Part shown: positions 1 through 12,908 of the stretch, piece after piece
Layout: each line of letters opens with the position of its first letter
Numbering within the stretch: the first letter of the stretch is position 1
Assembly: GCF_000001735.4 (NCBI RefSeq)
Contig: NC_003076.8
Span: 17,177,835 to 17,241,834, forward strand
Length of the DNA stretch: 64,000 nt
DNA from: Arabidopsis thaliana
Taxonomy: Eukaryota > Streptophyta > Magnoliopsida > Brassicales > Brassicaceae
Direction of reading: 5' to 3'
Made by a program: the position numbers and the translations under genes
Notes under the pieces: model-generated
Database searches by the model: none
Told to the model about the DNA's origin: nothing
Seen by the model: the letters and a program-made list of their open reading frames with translations, nothing else

Positions 1-72
1 GTATGTCTTGTTCCAGAGTTTATGGAAGCTTTGGAATCAGATGAAGAGTTCATGTCACTTGTTTCTCTTTGA
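1..72 (+). CDS. C-terminal end of a BAHD (HXXXD) acyltransferase, partial
   Basis: The frame is open from the first base and stops at TGA 70-72, giving 23 residues that end in EALESDEEFMSLVSL. This acidic and hydrophobic tail (a D-x-x-F/M-x-x-L pattern) is usual at the C-terminus of BAHD acyl-CoA-dependent acyltransferases, which acylate plant secondary metabolites in the cytosol. The catalytic HXXXD and DFGWG motifs would lie outside the window. The neighbour expected from the remembered gene order (At5g42830) is such an enzyme. The call rests on the short tail and on synteny, so it is moderate. Confidence 0.6.
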   Translation, partial: VCLVPEFMEALESDEEFMSLVSL

Positions 73-1323
73 AAATTTACCAATTTCTTCCAAGTTTCTC
101 AACATTTTTATTTTGCACCTGATTTTTCAAAAAGAAAAGTTGGAAGGTAAAGTTACAACCCTATAATCCATATATATTATTTCGACTCTGAAATCTAAAA
201 GTCAAAGAAATGTTGCACCTGATTTTTATAAATTTATATAAAATACAAGTTTTATATTGTATCTCAATATTGTTAGTAAGATGATATAAATATTTTAAAA
301 GGGTTACAATTTGTTCCCTTTTGATAAACTTTAATTACAAATACTATTTTATTTTAGATAGTAATTCACAACATCTAATAGATTCTTAGTTTACGATATA
401 TATCTTAATCATAATATTGATATTAATATATTAATTTTATCCACGCTATGTGTGGCACTTTTTCTAGTTTAGTATATTTGTTGGTTATGTTGACGACTCC
501 ACAGATTACTCATTAGTTCAAAACTAAAATCAGAGTAGGATGATACCAATCTCAACAAAATATTATACCATCACTAGAATCATATCCAAAATTCATACGT
601 TAAAATAGTTGAACTATATTCTCTTTTTATATCTTTCTCCTAATACAGTTAAGTAATAATTAGAAAAAGAGTTAGAACTCACCTGTAAAAGAATTCAGAT
701 CGAACGGGTCACTAACCGAATATTCTAAAACTTCTCTAACTACCAAATAATTCATCAAAATTCAATCGTCCATTATAAAAATATTTTAATCTGACCTGTG
801 AAATGTTTTATTGCCCGAGCAATCTAAATCTGAAATCGGTTATCATACCTGCTATAATCGTCTTGCTATTAAATGGTGACATGCGAGTTTGGTCACGGCA
901 CCGTTGCCATTCAATACCTCAATAATCTTAGCTATCATAATTTTGTTCCCTTCGATGATCAAATATTATATAATACTAGTATATAGTATATTTTCTGTTA
1001 TTTAATTAAAACTTGTCTTTTGAAAGTTAGAAGAGCAAAGATAAGAAATTAAGAAGTCAATGTACTAACATGACAACAAAACTGGAGTGGGACAATCGAT
1101 ATATTAGCGTTGAAATTAAAACAACGTGCCCACTATTTGTATTACTGGTATTAATTACTACAGATTTGTCGACGTCAGTATTAATTTCTATGATAATATA
1201 ATAACAAATGGCATTGATATAACTAAGAGTTTACAGAGGAAATACTATATTGATCAATTATTACAAGAAACCAATGTGCTATTACCCAAACACTAACTTG
1301 CATTCTCTCCACCTCTGCAAACA
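73..1323. other. Intergenic; 3' flank of acyltransferase and promoter of DC1 gene
   Basis: AT-rich non-coding sequence with no supported gene, RNA or transposon. The last few hundred bases should hold the promoter and leader of the DC1 gene that starts at 1324. I could not single out a convincing TATA box among many AT-rich candidates. Confidence 0.5.
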
Positions 1324-3339
1324 ATGAGTTTGTACTTTGAAGGACACGAGCATCACGTATCAATCATTAAACATCGTGATGGTTTGGAATGCGATGCTTG
1401 CGATCGGTCGTTTGGGGATGTCATCTCATGCGGTGAATGCAAGTTTACTGTTCACAGGAAATGTGTATTTATGTTCGACATACAAGAGATATTCGACCAC
1501 CCTTCTCATGATGGACATTGTCTCAAGCTTCTCACGACAGGAGCTCCTGATGACACCGACCAAAAATGTCATCTCTGCGGTAAAAAGACCAAGCGCCTTC
1601 TTTATCATTGCTCTGATTGTAAACTCAATGTGGATATTGATTGCATAATTGATTACATATGTGCTCGATCCCCTCTGAAATTGCCATGGCACGACCACCC
1701 TCTAATCAAGGTTGATCTCGGAGCTAATATGCCTTGCGACTTTTGTAATGAAAGTGGCATAGACTATTGTTGCCCTCGTTGCAGGTTCATGATTCATGAG
1801 AGATGTGCCTCTGTATTTGACTCACCAGAGATTACTCACCCTTCTCATGTCAGACACCCTCTTAAGCTTCGCAGCAATGGAGCTCCAGATTACACAAACT
1901 TAAATTGTCATATATGTGGAGATGCCACTGGGAACTTACTATATCATTGTGATATTTGTAAGTTCAACTTGAATATGCGTTGTGCGATTCGAGAACCCAC
2001 ACCAGTTGCTCTTTCAAATATGAAGGTCCATGAGCATACACTCACACTCATGCCAAGATTGATCTCCTTTGTTTGTGATGCTTGTGGGATGAAAGGCGAC
2101 CGTGCTCCCTATGTATGTGTTCAATGCGATTTCATGATCTTCCATCAAGAGTGTGCTAAATTACCTCGTGTCATTCATGTCAACCACCATGACCACCGCG
2201 TTTCGTACAAGTATCCTCTTGGTCCCGGAGAATGGAGATGTGGAGTTTGTTGGGAAGAAATTGATTGGTCATATGGGGCTTATTCATGCTCTCTTTGTCC
2301 TAATTATGCTATGCATTCACTGTGTGCAACAAGGAAAGATGTATGGGATGGAAGAGAGCTTGATGGAGTACTTGAAGAAATTGAAGATATTGAGCCATTT
2401 AAGAGGAATGATGATAACACCATCACTCATTTCACTCATGAACATAACTTGAGCAAAGATGGTATTACTTTGAAGAAGAGCATCTTGTGTGTAGCATGTG
2501 TTTGTCCCATCGGTACCGACACATTCTACAACTGTTCAGAATCATCTTGCAGTTTCGTTCTCCACGAAACGTGTGCTAATATTTCAAAGAAGAAACGACA
2601 TTTTCTGAGCCCAGTACCTCTCGTTCTTTGCCTCCAAAACCAACGCAACACAGAAACTTGCAATGCTTGTCAACAAGTTTTTTGCAAAGGATTTATCTAC
2701 TCTTCATTTCCAAAAACTGTATATCGGGAAAAGTTCTATGACTTACAATGCAGTTCGATTACTGTTCCTTTTTTCCATGGAAGTCATGATCATCATTTAC
2801 TCTTCCTTAAACTTGGACGCGGTAATGTGAAGACTTGCGAGTGTTGCGGCATCGTCCAAAAAGAGTATGCTATAGGTTGTACCAAATGCAATTACTTTTT
2901 GGATTTTCGTTGTGCCACTCTACCATTAACGGTAAGGCTTCCAAGGTATGATGATCATCCACTCACTCTTTGTTATGGTGATGAAAAAGCAAGCGGAAAA
3001 TGTTGGTGTGATATTTGCGAAAGAGAAACAAATCCAAAGAGTTGGTTCTACACTTGTAAAGATTGCGGGGTTACTTTTCATATATTTTGTGTAGTTTGGG
3101 ATATCAGATTCTCCAAACAAGGAGAAACAATCAGAGACGGTGTTGAATTGCTGCCAAACAATACATCTTCACGGCCACTTTGCAAGAATTGTCAATGCCG
3201 TTGCCTAGGTCCCTTCTTTGTTAAGGATTATGACAACATATGCTATTGTTCTTACTACTGTTATGCACGGCTTCATTCTCTGAGGTACATTTGGAGTAAA
3301 TTCAGATGCCCTCCATGGATATCAGAACCCAGTACTTGA
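1324..3339 (+). CDS. DC1 (C1-like) domain protein, cysteine/histidine-rich
   Basis: Single-exon gene of 671 aa starting at ATG 1324 (context ACAATGAG) with stop at 3337-3339. The whole protein is a run of about nine DC1/C1-like zinc-binding modules. Each has an H-x-H-x-L start, a C-x2-C pair and a C-x2-C-x4-H-x2-C end. Examples are CDAC...CGEC..TVHRKC near residues 23-47, CDFC...CPRC near 138-160 and CDAC...CVQC near 251-273. This large plant-specific family is related to diacylglycerol-binding C1 domains. Members are often stress- or pathogen-responsive, but the ligand of this one is unknown. No membrane segment or signal peptide is seen. The length and single-exon structure are normal for the family. 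It corresponds to the gene I remember as At5g42840. Confidence 0.93.
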   Translation: MSLYFEGHEHHVSIIKHRDGLECDACDRSFGDVISCGECKFTVHRKCVFMFDIQEIFDHPSHDGHCLKLLTTGAPDDTDQKCHLCGKKTKRLLYHCSDCKLNVDIDCIIDYICARSPLKLPWHDHPLIKVDLGANMPCDFCNESGIDYCCPRCRFMIHERCASVFDSPEITHPSHVRHPLKLRSNGAPDYTNLNCHICGDATGNLLYHCDICKFNLNMRCAIREPTPVALSNMKVHEHTLTLMPRLISFVCDACGMKGDRAPYVCVQCDFMIFHQECAKLPRVIHVNHHDHRVSYKYPLGPGEWRCGVCWEEIDWSYGAYSCSLCPNYAMHSLCATRKDVWDGRELDGVLEEIEDIEPFKRNDDNTITHFTHEHNLSKDGITLKKSILCVACVCPIGTDTFYNCSESSCSFVLHETCANISKKKRHFLSPVPLVLCLQNQRNTETCNACQQVFCKGFIYSSFPKTVYREKFYDLQCSSITVPFFHGSHDHHLLFLKLGRGNVKTCECCGIVQKEYAIGCTKCNYFLDFRCATLPLTVRLPRYDDHPLTLCYGDEKASGKCWCDICERETNPKSWFYTCKDCGVTFHIFCVVWDIRFSKQGETIRDGVELLPNNTSSRPLCKNCQCRCLGPFFVKDYDNICYCSYYCYARLHSLRYIWSKFRCPPWISEPST

Positions 3340-4237
3340 AGATGTGGCAATGGTCGAGTTTGAATTTTCATCTATTCGATTATTATTTTTGGATTTTCTT
3401 TGTTGTTGTTGTTGTGAGCTGGAATAGATTGTTAATGTAATAATTTTGCTATATTAAATTTGTTTGCATGTGTGATAATTGATGTAGCTAGCGATAATTT
3501 TCCCATTTGTTTTCCTAAACTTATGTTCCACTACGAGTGTCACTTTGTTTCACGAATTTTTTTTTTTTTTCTTTTATTAATTGTGAACTGGTATAAAATA
3601 TAATGAAATTGTAGGTTAACACATCAGCAGAAACACCAAAGCTCTGCATGAGGCAATTGCATTCTTGTGGTGAACCACGAGTCATCAAAGGACGCAATGC
3701 GAGAGTTATCTAGTGAAAGACAGTCCTGTTAGAGACAGAACAATATCTGAGTATTGTTCAGTAAGAAGTAATGTACATCTACTCTCTTCTGTTTACTGAT
3801 CAAGCCCATAGTTACACCGTACATAAAAGCCACCATCTTCCACAATTTGCCACATGAGAAACACAATTCTTTCAACTCAAGGCTCTTAGGTTTCAATCAA
3901 ATCTCGTAGTTTTATCACAACTATAACTTCAAAACCAAATATAAGTCGAAATCTCGAGTCCAGAGTCTAGAATTCAGCTAATATCACCGTAATTTATTAG
4001 AGAAATAACACTACATTGAGCACGAAATCGTAAAGATCATCGAAGAAACAAACTTTCCTTTACCATTGTAAAGGATTTATTGGAAAACAATTCACAACTA
4101 GAAATATATATAAGATATTTGATCCTCAATCCCACGATAGTCCCTGAAACATACAACAATATCAAATCAATGTTTTTAATGATCGATATAACCTAAACCC
4201 CGAGAACAAACTTACCGAGAAATCGATATCGATCAAA
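3340..4237. other. Intergenic between convergent DC1 and Clot genes
   Basis: Contains the 3' UTR of the DC1 gene on the plus strand and the 3' UTR of the Clot gene on the minus strand. There is a run of T at about 3558-3571. I see no further gene. Confidence 0.5.
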
Positions 4238-4734
4238 TCAAGTGGATGGTGCAAGAAGGGGAAGAATCAAGTGAGGAAGGTGAGCTTGATGATCTTCAAG
4301 ACGTCCTTTAACAGAGTCACCATCCCAACGAACAAGAGTTGGTACTCCGGTTAGTTTAAACCGAGAATCAACTCTCCAAGGATGCGCCGGAGTCCGCCAC
4401 GTCGGTCTGTCTCCGGCGTAAGCACGAATTAGCTTCACCTCCTCTGGAAATTCCTCTAGAGTCTTGTAAATCACAGGTTCAGCTCTAACACAGTCTGATT
4501 TACCAATCAAAAAGATAGATTCGATCACGAAAGATGGAATCGATTGAGAATTTTGAAAAATCCCTAAGAGAGAAAGAGAGAGTGACCTGGACACCAGCTT
4601 TGACCGGTGGTGGGATCATTGTCGGCGAGGAAGAGTATGAAATTGATCTTGCTACGGCTTGTTTCGTCTGATTTCAGTTCTTGTAAACTCGATTCCAAGG
4701 TTGATGGATTCGCGTCCACCTTCTTCAACGTCAT
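4238..4734 (-). CDS. Clot / TRP14-type thioredoxin-like protein
   Basis: Two exons, 4734-4587 and 4494-4238, give 134 aa. The splice joins CCA-G to AC and so creates the active site WCPDC. That motif is invisible in either exon alone and is the main support for the intron. WCPDC is the signature of the Clot/TXNDC17 (TRP14) branch of thioredoxins, which are cytosolic oxidoreductases reduced by thioredoxin reductase. The cis-proline motif GVPT follows near residue 104. The start MTLKKVDANPS is chosen because it opens the fold before the active site. The frame that begins with MSRSLSL at 4594 is intron read-through. No targeting signal is seen. It corresponds to the gene I remember as At5g42850. 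Confidence 0.93.
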
Positions 4735-5504
4735 CTTTCTTCTTCTTCTTCTCCGACGAATTCTGATTTCGTTACCGAGTTTACCTTTTTCTGATTAGAC
4801 CAGACCTGCTCTAATCAAGGCCTTTTCTTATTGGACCGAGCTACTCAGATTAAGGCCCAATTTATTTTGAAATAAATTGTATTCTTTCCCTTTAAAAGTT
4901 AAAAACAAATGGTTGTTTTAATATTTTAACTTATTTTAAAAATTGTAATCCCTTTTTAGGACAATTATCACAAATAGCATAATTAGCAAATAAGAGCTCT
5001 GAGGTCGGAATTATGAACATAATTTTGGAGATCAGAATAACCGAAAACTTTTCAATCAAAAATCATAAAGAATTCTCATCGAAATGGTGATTAGATATTT
5101 CGAAATTTTTATTTTGATTTAAGAAAATTGTAGTTACTATTAATTTTTTATAAATAATGAATAAGTGTAAACTAGTTATTGTATAAATTTACTAATTAAT
5201 ATTAATTTTAAAAATTTGCAAAATGTGTGCTACTATAAGGTATTTCTCCATTAAATAAGAATTTGATACTTTGCGTGAAAAAACATATTAAAAAAAGAAA
5301 ACAAAATGTGAATCTTCTCGTTTACTGTGTATCATTAACAAAATCTCTCAAACCAATTACGTAAATTAAATTTATGAAACCCACTGATGATGATTCTTCT
5401 GCTTTGGGGTAGGCCACACGCAATACCTTGTAACATGTATAGGGCCATAGGCGCACTACCCAATACGAGACCGTCCGCACTCTCATGTGTATTTTTTTCT
5501 TCTT
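4735..5504. other. Intergenic; Clot promoter and LEA 3' UTR
   Basis: Upstream of the Clot ATG two related motifs lie close together: TAATCAAGGCC near 4813 and GATTAAGGCCC near 4849. The second contains a GGCCCA (site II-like) element often found upstream of housekeeping genes in Arabidopsis. The remainder is AT-rich with no supported gene. Confidence 0.45.
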
Positions 5505-7023
5505 TTAAATAGATGTGACAGTGCAGTTATTCGTGATGGGAATATGTTTACTGAGTTTCTTGTGTTCGAAATTAATCAAGCACACGATTCTCTTGTAAAA
5601 CTTAGGTTGAACTAACTTCCCCAACACGTAAGCTCGAGATCTAACGGTGAAGTTTAGCCTCATCGGTACTGGAGCAGGAGGCGCTGGTGGTTCGACGATA
5701 ACGATAGGTCCTTTCTTCTTCTTGGGTTTTGGAATTGGTGCAGGAGGTGGTGGTGGGACTAATGTTGAGCCACTTCCATAGAGTGGAATCTTGTCTCCAA
5801 GTACATTCACCACCACTGTTCTTTGGCTTTTCCTTGACTGATAAAACTTCTTAATCTACAAAAGTAAAAAGAATAACGATCAAATTAAATTGGAAGTGGG
5901 TCATCAAAACTATATTGTAAAACCAAATGTTAAGAAAATGTCTATGTCAAATAAAGCAAAATTGAATTTAGTAACAACCACACTAGATCAAACTTTTAAA
6001 AATATATATCCATTATATACCACTTCCAATAAAATTCTATTTTTTTGTCGGTTACACATATTTTAAACACAAAATTTTAAAACTAAACACCAAAATGTGC
6101 ACTCCTGATCAACCCCATGTGATAATAGCCACCGACAACATTGATCAAAGACTAACCAAAAACTAAACCGAACCGAACTTTTTTCCAAACTAAACCGAAA
6201 AAGGTTCGGTTATACATTTTTCATAAAAAAAAAAAGAAACAAAGAGAATCTGGTGATAGCAACATGACAACAACATTGATGAAGATGAATTAGACACATT
6301 TTAAAGAAGTTTCAGATTTTAGAACTTACAGAGCCAGAGCCAATAGTGATCTGCGAGAAGCTAAGATCAATCGGAGAAGAAGTGACATGAACACCAAAGA
6401 AAGTACCAGTGTTACGGTACAACATTCTCAGTGTCGCGTTCATAGTGATCATATCAGTTCCTATACCTCCAGCATCTTGTCCAGCTTGAACCTTAAGTTG
6501 CTCAAACGTTATACTCTGCAAAATTCAATTCTACAAACGTAAGCACGACTCTAGATCTGAAATCTGATCTCGATCTACTAAGTCAACTCTCACAAACCTT
6601 AACAGAGATCTTAGGTTTCTGAGGTTTAGCAGCTGCATAAAGAATCAAAGAGAAGAAAGCAAAGAGTAGAGAGAATCCAACAATGAAAGCTAAAACATAA
6701 CATCGACGAGGCAAAGCTTCTTGTTCTCTATCTCCATCATCAAGAAGACCTTCTTCTTCAATCATAGCGAACTGTTTTTCTCCAGCGTGGCCCTTACGTT
6801 TTGAGCCGTTGATCTTGGAGAAGCGGCTTGAGGAAGAGTGAGAATGTGGTGGAGATCCCATCGGGCTGGTGAGTACCGGTGTTGAGTGGAATGATGTTGC
6901 TGTTTTCTCCCCATCGTGGGAGTCACGTGATGGAGATTGGACGAAGTAGGCTGGTCGACGGGGAGATCTAGTCGGCGATGAAGCTGAGAGGCTTGTCACC
7001 TCGGAGTCGGTCTTCGCGTGCAT
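5505..7023 (-). CDS. LEA_2-type hydroxyproline-rich membrane protein
   Basis: Three exons, 7023-6598, 6515-6330 and 5855-5505, give 320 aa. The start is the ATG at 7023, which opens the conserved MHAKTDSEVTSLSASSP; an in-frame ATG nine codons upstream (7050) is less likely. The cytosolic N-terminus carries the family motif RPAYFVQSPSRDSHDGEK at residues 23-40 and is rich in Ser and Pro. One membrane segment follows at about 109-131. The rest is an LEA_2/NHL-like extracytosolic domain, interrupted by a proline- and lysine-rich stretch (PPPPPAPIPKPKKKK) around residues 227-241. The family is annotated as late embryogenesis abundant hydroxyproline-rich glycoproteins; NHL-type relatives act at the plasma membrane or cell wall. 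The exact function is unknown. It corresponds to the gene I remember as At5g42860. Confidence 0.92.
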
Positions 7024-7884
7024 CTTGAGATTGGAATGGAAGATGAACAAGTAGAAGATGAGAGGTTATGTGATGTTTGTATTTATGTATTGAATTATTT
7101 AGTCAATGAGTGGATTTGAGGGCCATTTGCCCATTGCTTTGTATATTACCGTAACGCATTATAGCATCATGATCGCTTTTTTTTTTTTTTTTTTAATACG
7201 ATTGGTAATCAAAATTTAAGTCACCTAGTATATAGTTGTTGAAATAGGCAAAAAGATATTTGTAGTAACTTTTTGACTTTTTTTTTGTTTGTGTTCTCTA
7301 CTAATAAATTGTTTTGACATCATGATCGTTTTTTTTCTTTTTGTGCATTGTATTTCTAGTTTTATGTATTGCATTGTGTGTTTGAACTCATATGCTTGTT
7401 GAGGGAAAAAGACATGGAAAATTAAAATCTCTTGTGATAATTATCTAATCTATTTCTGACTTCTGAGTGAGACAAGTTACTTGGTTTTCGTCGCCAAAAG
7501 CAAACCATTACTACAAACTTACCAACCACCGGCTTGTCTGGAGATTCTGCGCTCAAATATTCGCTTGCAACATTTTATGTGTTGCAATTGGGATCGGAAC
7601 AACAATTAACTTATATGTGTCCATCTATGATTATGATTCTCTTAAATTTCGAAATGTTTTAATGAACAGTGTCCAACATTTTTTTAATATATATATACAA
7701 GTATATAACTGGGCATACATCGTAACCTGTGATATGAAATCAGTGTGACAAAAAAAAAAAGAACCTCGTGTCCAAGAAATGAAAAAAAAAACTACACCAG
7801 ACCACCAATTTGTTATCTCTATCAACTAATCTGCATTTTCTTGAAGACAAATCATCATCTTTATCATCATCATGATCATCAGCA
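7024..7884. other. Intergenic between PAH2 3' end and LEA promoter
   Basis: Holds the promoter and leader of the LEA gene on the minus strand, then the 3' UTR of PAH2. A T-run lies at about 7178-7193 and a short TA-rich tract near 7687-7697. No gene is seen. Confidence 0.5.
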
Positions 7885-10800
7885 TCACATAAGCGATGGA
7901 GGAGGCAGTTTCCAGAAATTCCATGTGTTAAAGTCCTCCTGTTTATAAAACTTCATCAGAATCCGCAACTTCTTTTAATGAAATAGACAAAGTACAATGT
8001 TTGATATATATACCGGTTCTGAAGAGGATGTAGCTGGGAACATTCTGTTAACAAGAGTATGAAGATTTGTGTATGATCTTGTATCAATTCTACGATTCAC
8101 AGCTACTTCTCCCTGCAATTCTCACAAACAATGTTTCAGTTGTTTCTAATACCATAATTGCACTTGCATACACATGAGATTTGTTCTTTTGCATATTGAA
8201 AGACCGAATGTCAAATACGAAATACAAACTTACTATATAACTCATAGGTTCCTTTCAAAAACAAACACAGATGCAAATGCAAACAAACAGTTGAGTCCTT
8301 TAAGCCTGAGAGCATAGTTTGTTCCACAAAATGTTGCTAATTCGTCTCTTTTTATGCTAATGGATTTTCAATTTTAAGAATGTGTACCTTTGGGTTAATA
8401 ATGAAGATCTTTCCTCGGGGGATTCCGACTTTAAGGTAGCTTATCTCATCTGTGTCTCTGTTTCCAAAACCAGCATAGAATGGGTTGTGTTCGGGAGGAA
8501 ACAAGCCCCGTATCTCCTGTATATTTTGGAAAAACCGAGTTAAACGTAGTTCAGAGGACATGAGAGTTCAACAGACATAAAAAAACCCGCATAAAACTAA
8601 CCTCTAAGCAAGCAATCTTGAATTCATGAGGTGCTCTTCTAATTACTGGAGAGAAACACACAATTTAGAATTCGAAGCAAATCATTCAAGATCAACAAAT
8701 CATGAGATCTGTTTGATATGTTGCAGAGGAAACAGAATACCTTCCCGAAACAACGAAGGAAAGAGACCATCAGGAGAGATAACAACAGGCCCATCCGGCA
8801 ATGCTTTTCCGTCCTGGAATTTGCTAGACAAGATTAACAAAGTACGGTAGATTTTCGATTTCTAATGTTCGGGAATGCGTTGCAGCTAATTACCTGCTTG
8901 AGATTAACTAGAAATTGTCTTGTGACTGAGGCTTGAGAAATCGCGCGTGCACTTAAAAATATCAACTGATATCCATTTTCCTGTACAAATGTAAGGGAGA
9001 AAATGAATCTTTGCTTTTTGTCAAGTTGTTTTGATGCTAGTATCATTCATAATGATACGAATTACGAACAAGTAAAGCACAGATAACAGACCTTTACAGC
9101 CGAAAACAAATGTGTAACACCTGTTTGTGACCAATCTATACCAACCAAAGGCATAAACTGGCCTAATACATCCGATCTACGACAAACAATAATATAAAGC
9201 AAAGTAAGTAAGGAAAATCAGAAACAGAAACAGGTTTTGGACTTGGCTTAAAATATAAAAACATAATATAAAACCAAATGTGTTTTTCTTTACCTTGTGA
9301 TGGTACCATCTACATCTGACACAACTATGCGCGAATTCCATTTCCATAAGTAAATCCTTGCGTCTACCTGTTGCATTAAAGTTTGTGAACACTAAGTGGA
9401 AACTCTTGACAGTTATATGACAAACATGTCGTAGTAAATGAAATGACCTGTTGTGTACCCACAATATTGGTGGAGAACGTAAAAGTCACGGAATTCATTC
9501 CATCTTTCAGATCTAGCGAAGCCAATTGTTCAGAAGTTGGAGTTAGTGCCCTGACAGTCTTTTTCATTGGTCTTGGGGACGACTTCTCTTGTTTCTCTTC
9601 AGGTTCAGCTGTGTCCCCAGAAGGAGAAGCTTCAGCTTCTTTTGTTGATCTTCGCAGAGAGAAAGGCCAAAGTTTCCAGCTTCCACTGCCTTGAGCTAAT
9701 ACATCACCAGGTTTCTCATTCCGGTCAACAGCTATCATGCCCTTGGGTTCAAATACTTGGGCAGTCCCAAATGAAACCACTCCTAAGATAATAGGAGCTG
9801 CTGCATCCCATGGAAAATAGCAGCCACCAATCTTCACGACAAGCTTATCGTTCTCCAGGATCGATGGGCCCAAAGAAGCAAACTTTTCCATATCCAGTTT
9901 TTCGGAATTGAAAGCCTGAGAAGCCGCTTCTGCTCCCATTCCTTCACTTAATAAGTGCTTGCAGAGAGAGAGCTCGACTGAGAGTGGAGATAGAAAGTTA
10001 GACTATAGCATCAAAATTCATAACAACCAAACAATTCAGTAAAATTTTATCCTTCACCATATCTACAGAGAGAAAATAAAAAGGTTAACAAGTTATATTT
10101 CCTTACCCACTTCAGGATTAGCTATAACATGTTTAAATGCCTTTAATTTTGGGCTACTCTCAGCAACGCTTTCTGCATCTAAACCCCCCGAGCTCGACTC
10201 ATCTTCTCTCAAATCCAACTTTGAAGTATTGAAACATGGGTCAAATGACTGGCTCAAGGGCTGAGAAGGACTGGCATCCATATCATCGTTGTTTTGAAGC
10301 CGCATAATCGGTAATGATCCTACCAACCGCTCCATCTCATCTGTGAAGATATCCTTTTTTCTCTCTATGTTAATCGGCTCTGACAAGGCCATTGTGTTCT
10401 CCACGCCTTTTTCAGGACTAGTTTTAGTTTCATCATAACTCTCTTTCCCATCAACTTTTACAGTGTCAGAAGAACTTGACCCTACAGAACTATTACCACC
10501 AGGTTTACATTCATCAAGATCGCTAAAGGAAAATTGTTCTTCTTCTATCTCTGGTTGCAGGATGCTTTCTCCACTTGCTGACTGGGACTTCTCAAAATCT
10601 CCTGCCGAGATATGCATATCTTTTATGGTGATTTTATTTTCATCTTGAACTGGAGAGCCAGTGCTGCTTCCTTCTTGAGAAGTGCCAATGCTCCCCATAT
10701 CCGCTTGGTCAGCTGAACCCAATGTTGCAATTTCCACAGATTCAGGAGCCCTTAACAGTTCTTGCTTGGAATCCAGATCGCTTCCACTTACAGCATCCTA

Positions 10801-11847
10801 GTGGAGATACAATTTATACAAGACATCAGTACCATACATTTATAACCTTCTTATTCTACCTTTGAAGCTATTAATCAAGCATTCCCAAGAATATGAAATT
10901 GATTAGATGTAGTAACTAACCTCTGCTAGTGCCTCGGTTCTTGGTTCGACAAAGATCTCTACGTTTCCACTCCCTTCACTAGTAACAGAGAACACCATAC
11001 TCGATGCTTCACATAAACCATTTTCAACAACAACTCCACTCGATCCATCCTCTTCACAATAATCTTCCACATTAGTGCTTTCACGAAAATCCTGCTCTTT
11101 CTCATCAAGAAACCGCAATGTAGGAGATGCAACAAGAGGAGTCTCCAATATCGAATCGCTATCAACTAGCATCTCAGAGCTACCCTCAACACAAGATTTT
11201 CCACTAGTACTAGTACTCTCACCATAGTCTTTACCATCCAAAGACTCAGAAGACATACCTTTTCCACGCTTACGCGTATCGATATTAGTAGACCACTTAA
11301 CCTCCAATAAATCAGCAGCAATCTCAGCTCTCTCCACACCACAATCTTGACTCTCTCTAACAGACCTCCCACCAAACACATACCCTAAAATCCCAGGCTT
11401 ACCAACAATCTTCCCATTACCAGTACGAGGACTAGGAGAATCATAGTTACAACTCCTAGACTTCAAAGGAATCTTAACCTTATCAACAACATCATCCCTA
11501 CTAGTAGTCTCAGCTTCATCACCAGAAGACAAAGTATAAACTTCACCACTCTCAGATTCACCAACAACATCTTCAACTTCTCTAAGAAAATAAGCTTGTC
11601 CAGTATGAGCTAAATACATATTGAAACCAGAATCAACACCATTAACATCAATTCTGATCAAATTCCTACCATTCTTCAAAACCCCTTGAAATTTCCCAAA
11701 TCTAACATACCAAGGAGACGATTTAAACGTTCCATCAGGTTGTTCAACAACGATAATGTCTATCGCACCACCAAATGGATGAAACGGACCTGAAACCGTA
11801 CCTACACCACGGTAGATATAGCTTCCGATCCTACCGACGGCATTCAT
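7885..11847 (-). CDS. PAH2: Lipin-type phosphatidate phosphatase PAH2
   Basis: Eleven exons: 11847-10921, 10797-10107, 9977-9448, 9367-9294, 9176-9092, 8980-8894, 8813-8741, 8645-8602, 8516-8388, 8112-8014 and 7938-7885. All junctions are GT..AG and in phase, giving 930 aa. The N-LIP domain starts at residue 1 ([15 protein letters not shown]) and a long, acidic, Ser-rich middle follows. The C-terminal LNS2/C-LIP haloacid-dehalogenase domain has the catalytic DVDGT at about 734-738 (DxDxT). This Mg2+-dependent enzyme converts phosphatidate to diacylglycerol. With its paralogue PAH1 it restrains phospholipid synthesis at the ER and supports membrane lipid remodelling under phosphate starvation. 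All expected motifs are intact. The intron that splits VDG.. from the upstream exon hides the motif from a single-frame view. It corresponds to At5g42870 from memory. Confidence 0.97.
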
Positions 11848-12908
11848 ATTTCGATCGGAAAAGTCAACGAAAGTTACGATCTTTGAGATAAATTAGGAAA
11901 CTTTATGATGTGGATCGATCAATCATGGTTTGTTAATAAAAATCGAAACTTTGAATAACCCAGAAACGGAGAAGAGGAGAAATGGATTAGAGGAAGAAGC
12001 AAAAAGGTATATTCTGTAAGAAAGATCCAGAGAAGGAAGAGGAGACAGAGACGAAGATCATCATTAATTCTTGCCGCCGGACATTATTTGTTTCGGTGGG
12101 GTTCGTTTCGTAGTGATCCAATTCAACACCCTTCTTCTCTTCTTACTCTATTTTTTTTTATTTTTTTTTGAATAATTTATTGTCATTAATTAATGTTTCG
12201 ACTAATGTTTTTTAAAAATGTGAATCTGCAAAGAGATCAATGTATTTGCCTATTTGGATTAAATTGTTTTCTTTATTGTCATTAGTCAATAATTAATGTT
12301 TCGACGAAGGTTCAGATAAAAATCGTATAATTTTTTGATATATAGCTTTAAAATTACAATCTAAAAGAGTGGATATAGGTGTTCGAATATCTAAATCACT
12401 ATATTAATCTCATTAAACTGAATAAGAATCAACTAATGCAGTGGATTAAGTTATGCAATGTGATTTGATATAAGATATTGCAAAGTTTTCAATGCGAATG
12501 CGGTTGAAAAACACACAAGCCTCATTTTCTTAGTAAGATGAGTAAGGTATATATAGGTTTGAGATAACTTCGAAACAAAGGTTCAAAATAAAGACATGAA
12601 GTATGGTCTTAATTACTACTAGTTATAGGAAAGTGAGTATTTCAATCCCAACAATTTGCCTAGTGTTTTTCTTTTTCTACTTGCACAACAAGTTCAATGC
12701 TTTTCCTCTCCAAACCCTTAAAATTCAAAAAGTATAAAATAACTCTTCAATTTGTTCGTAAATCAAAGTTGTTTATAACGGATGTTTGTGACCCATTACT
12801 CCATTAGAGAGGATGACTTATCATTACCCTTACTCAAATGGGAGCTTTGAAGCGAACCTTTCTAAACTTATTTTTCTCTCAAAAGCGTTAAAGAAAGAAG
12901 TGGAAGTT

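Noticed and set aside
4495-4594. N-terminal MSRSLSLSLLGIFQNSQSIPS extension of the Clot protein
   Set aside because: It is read-through of the intron; splicing at 4587/4494 restores WCPDC and the family length.
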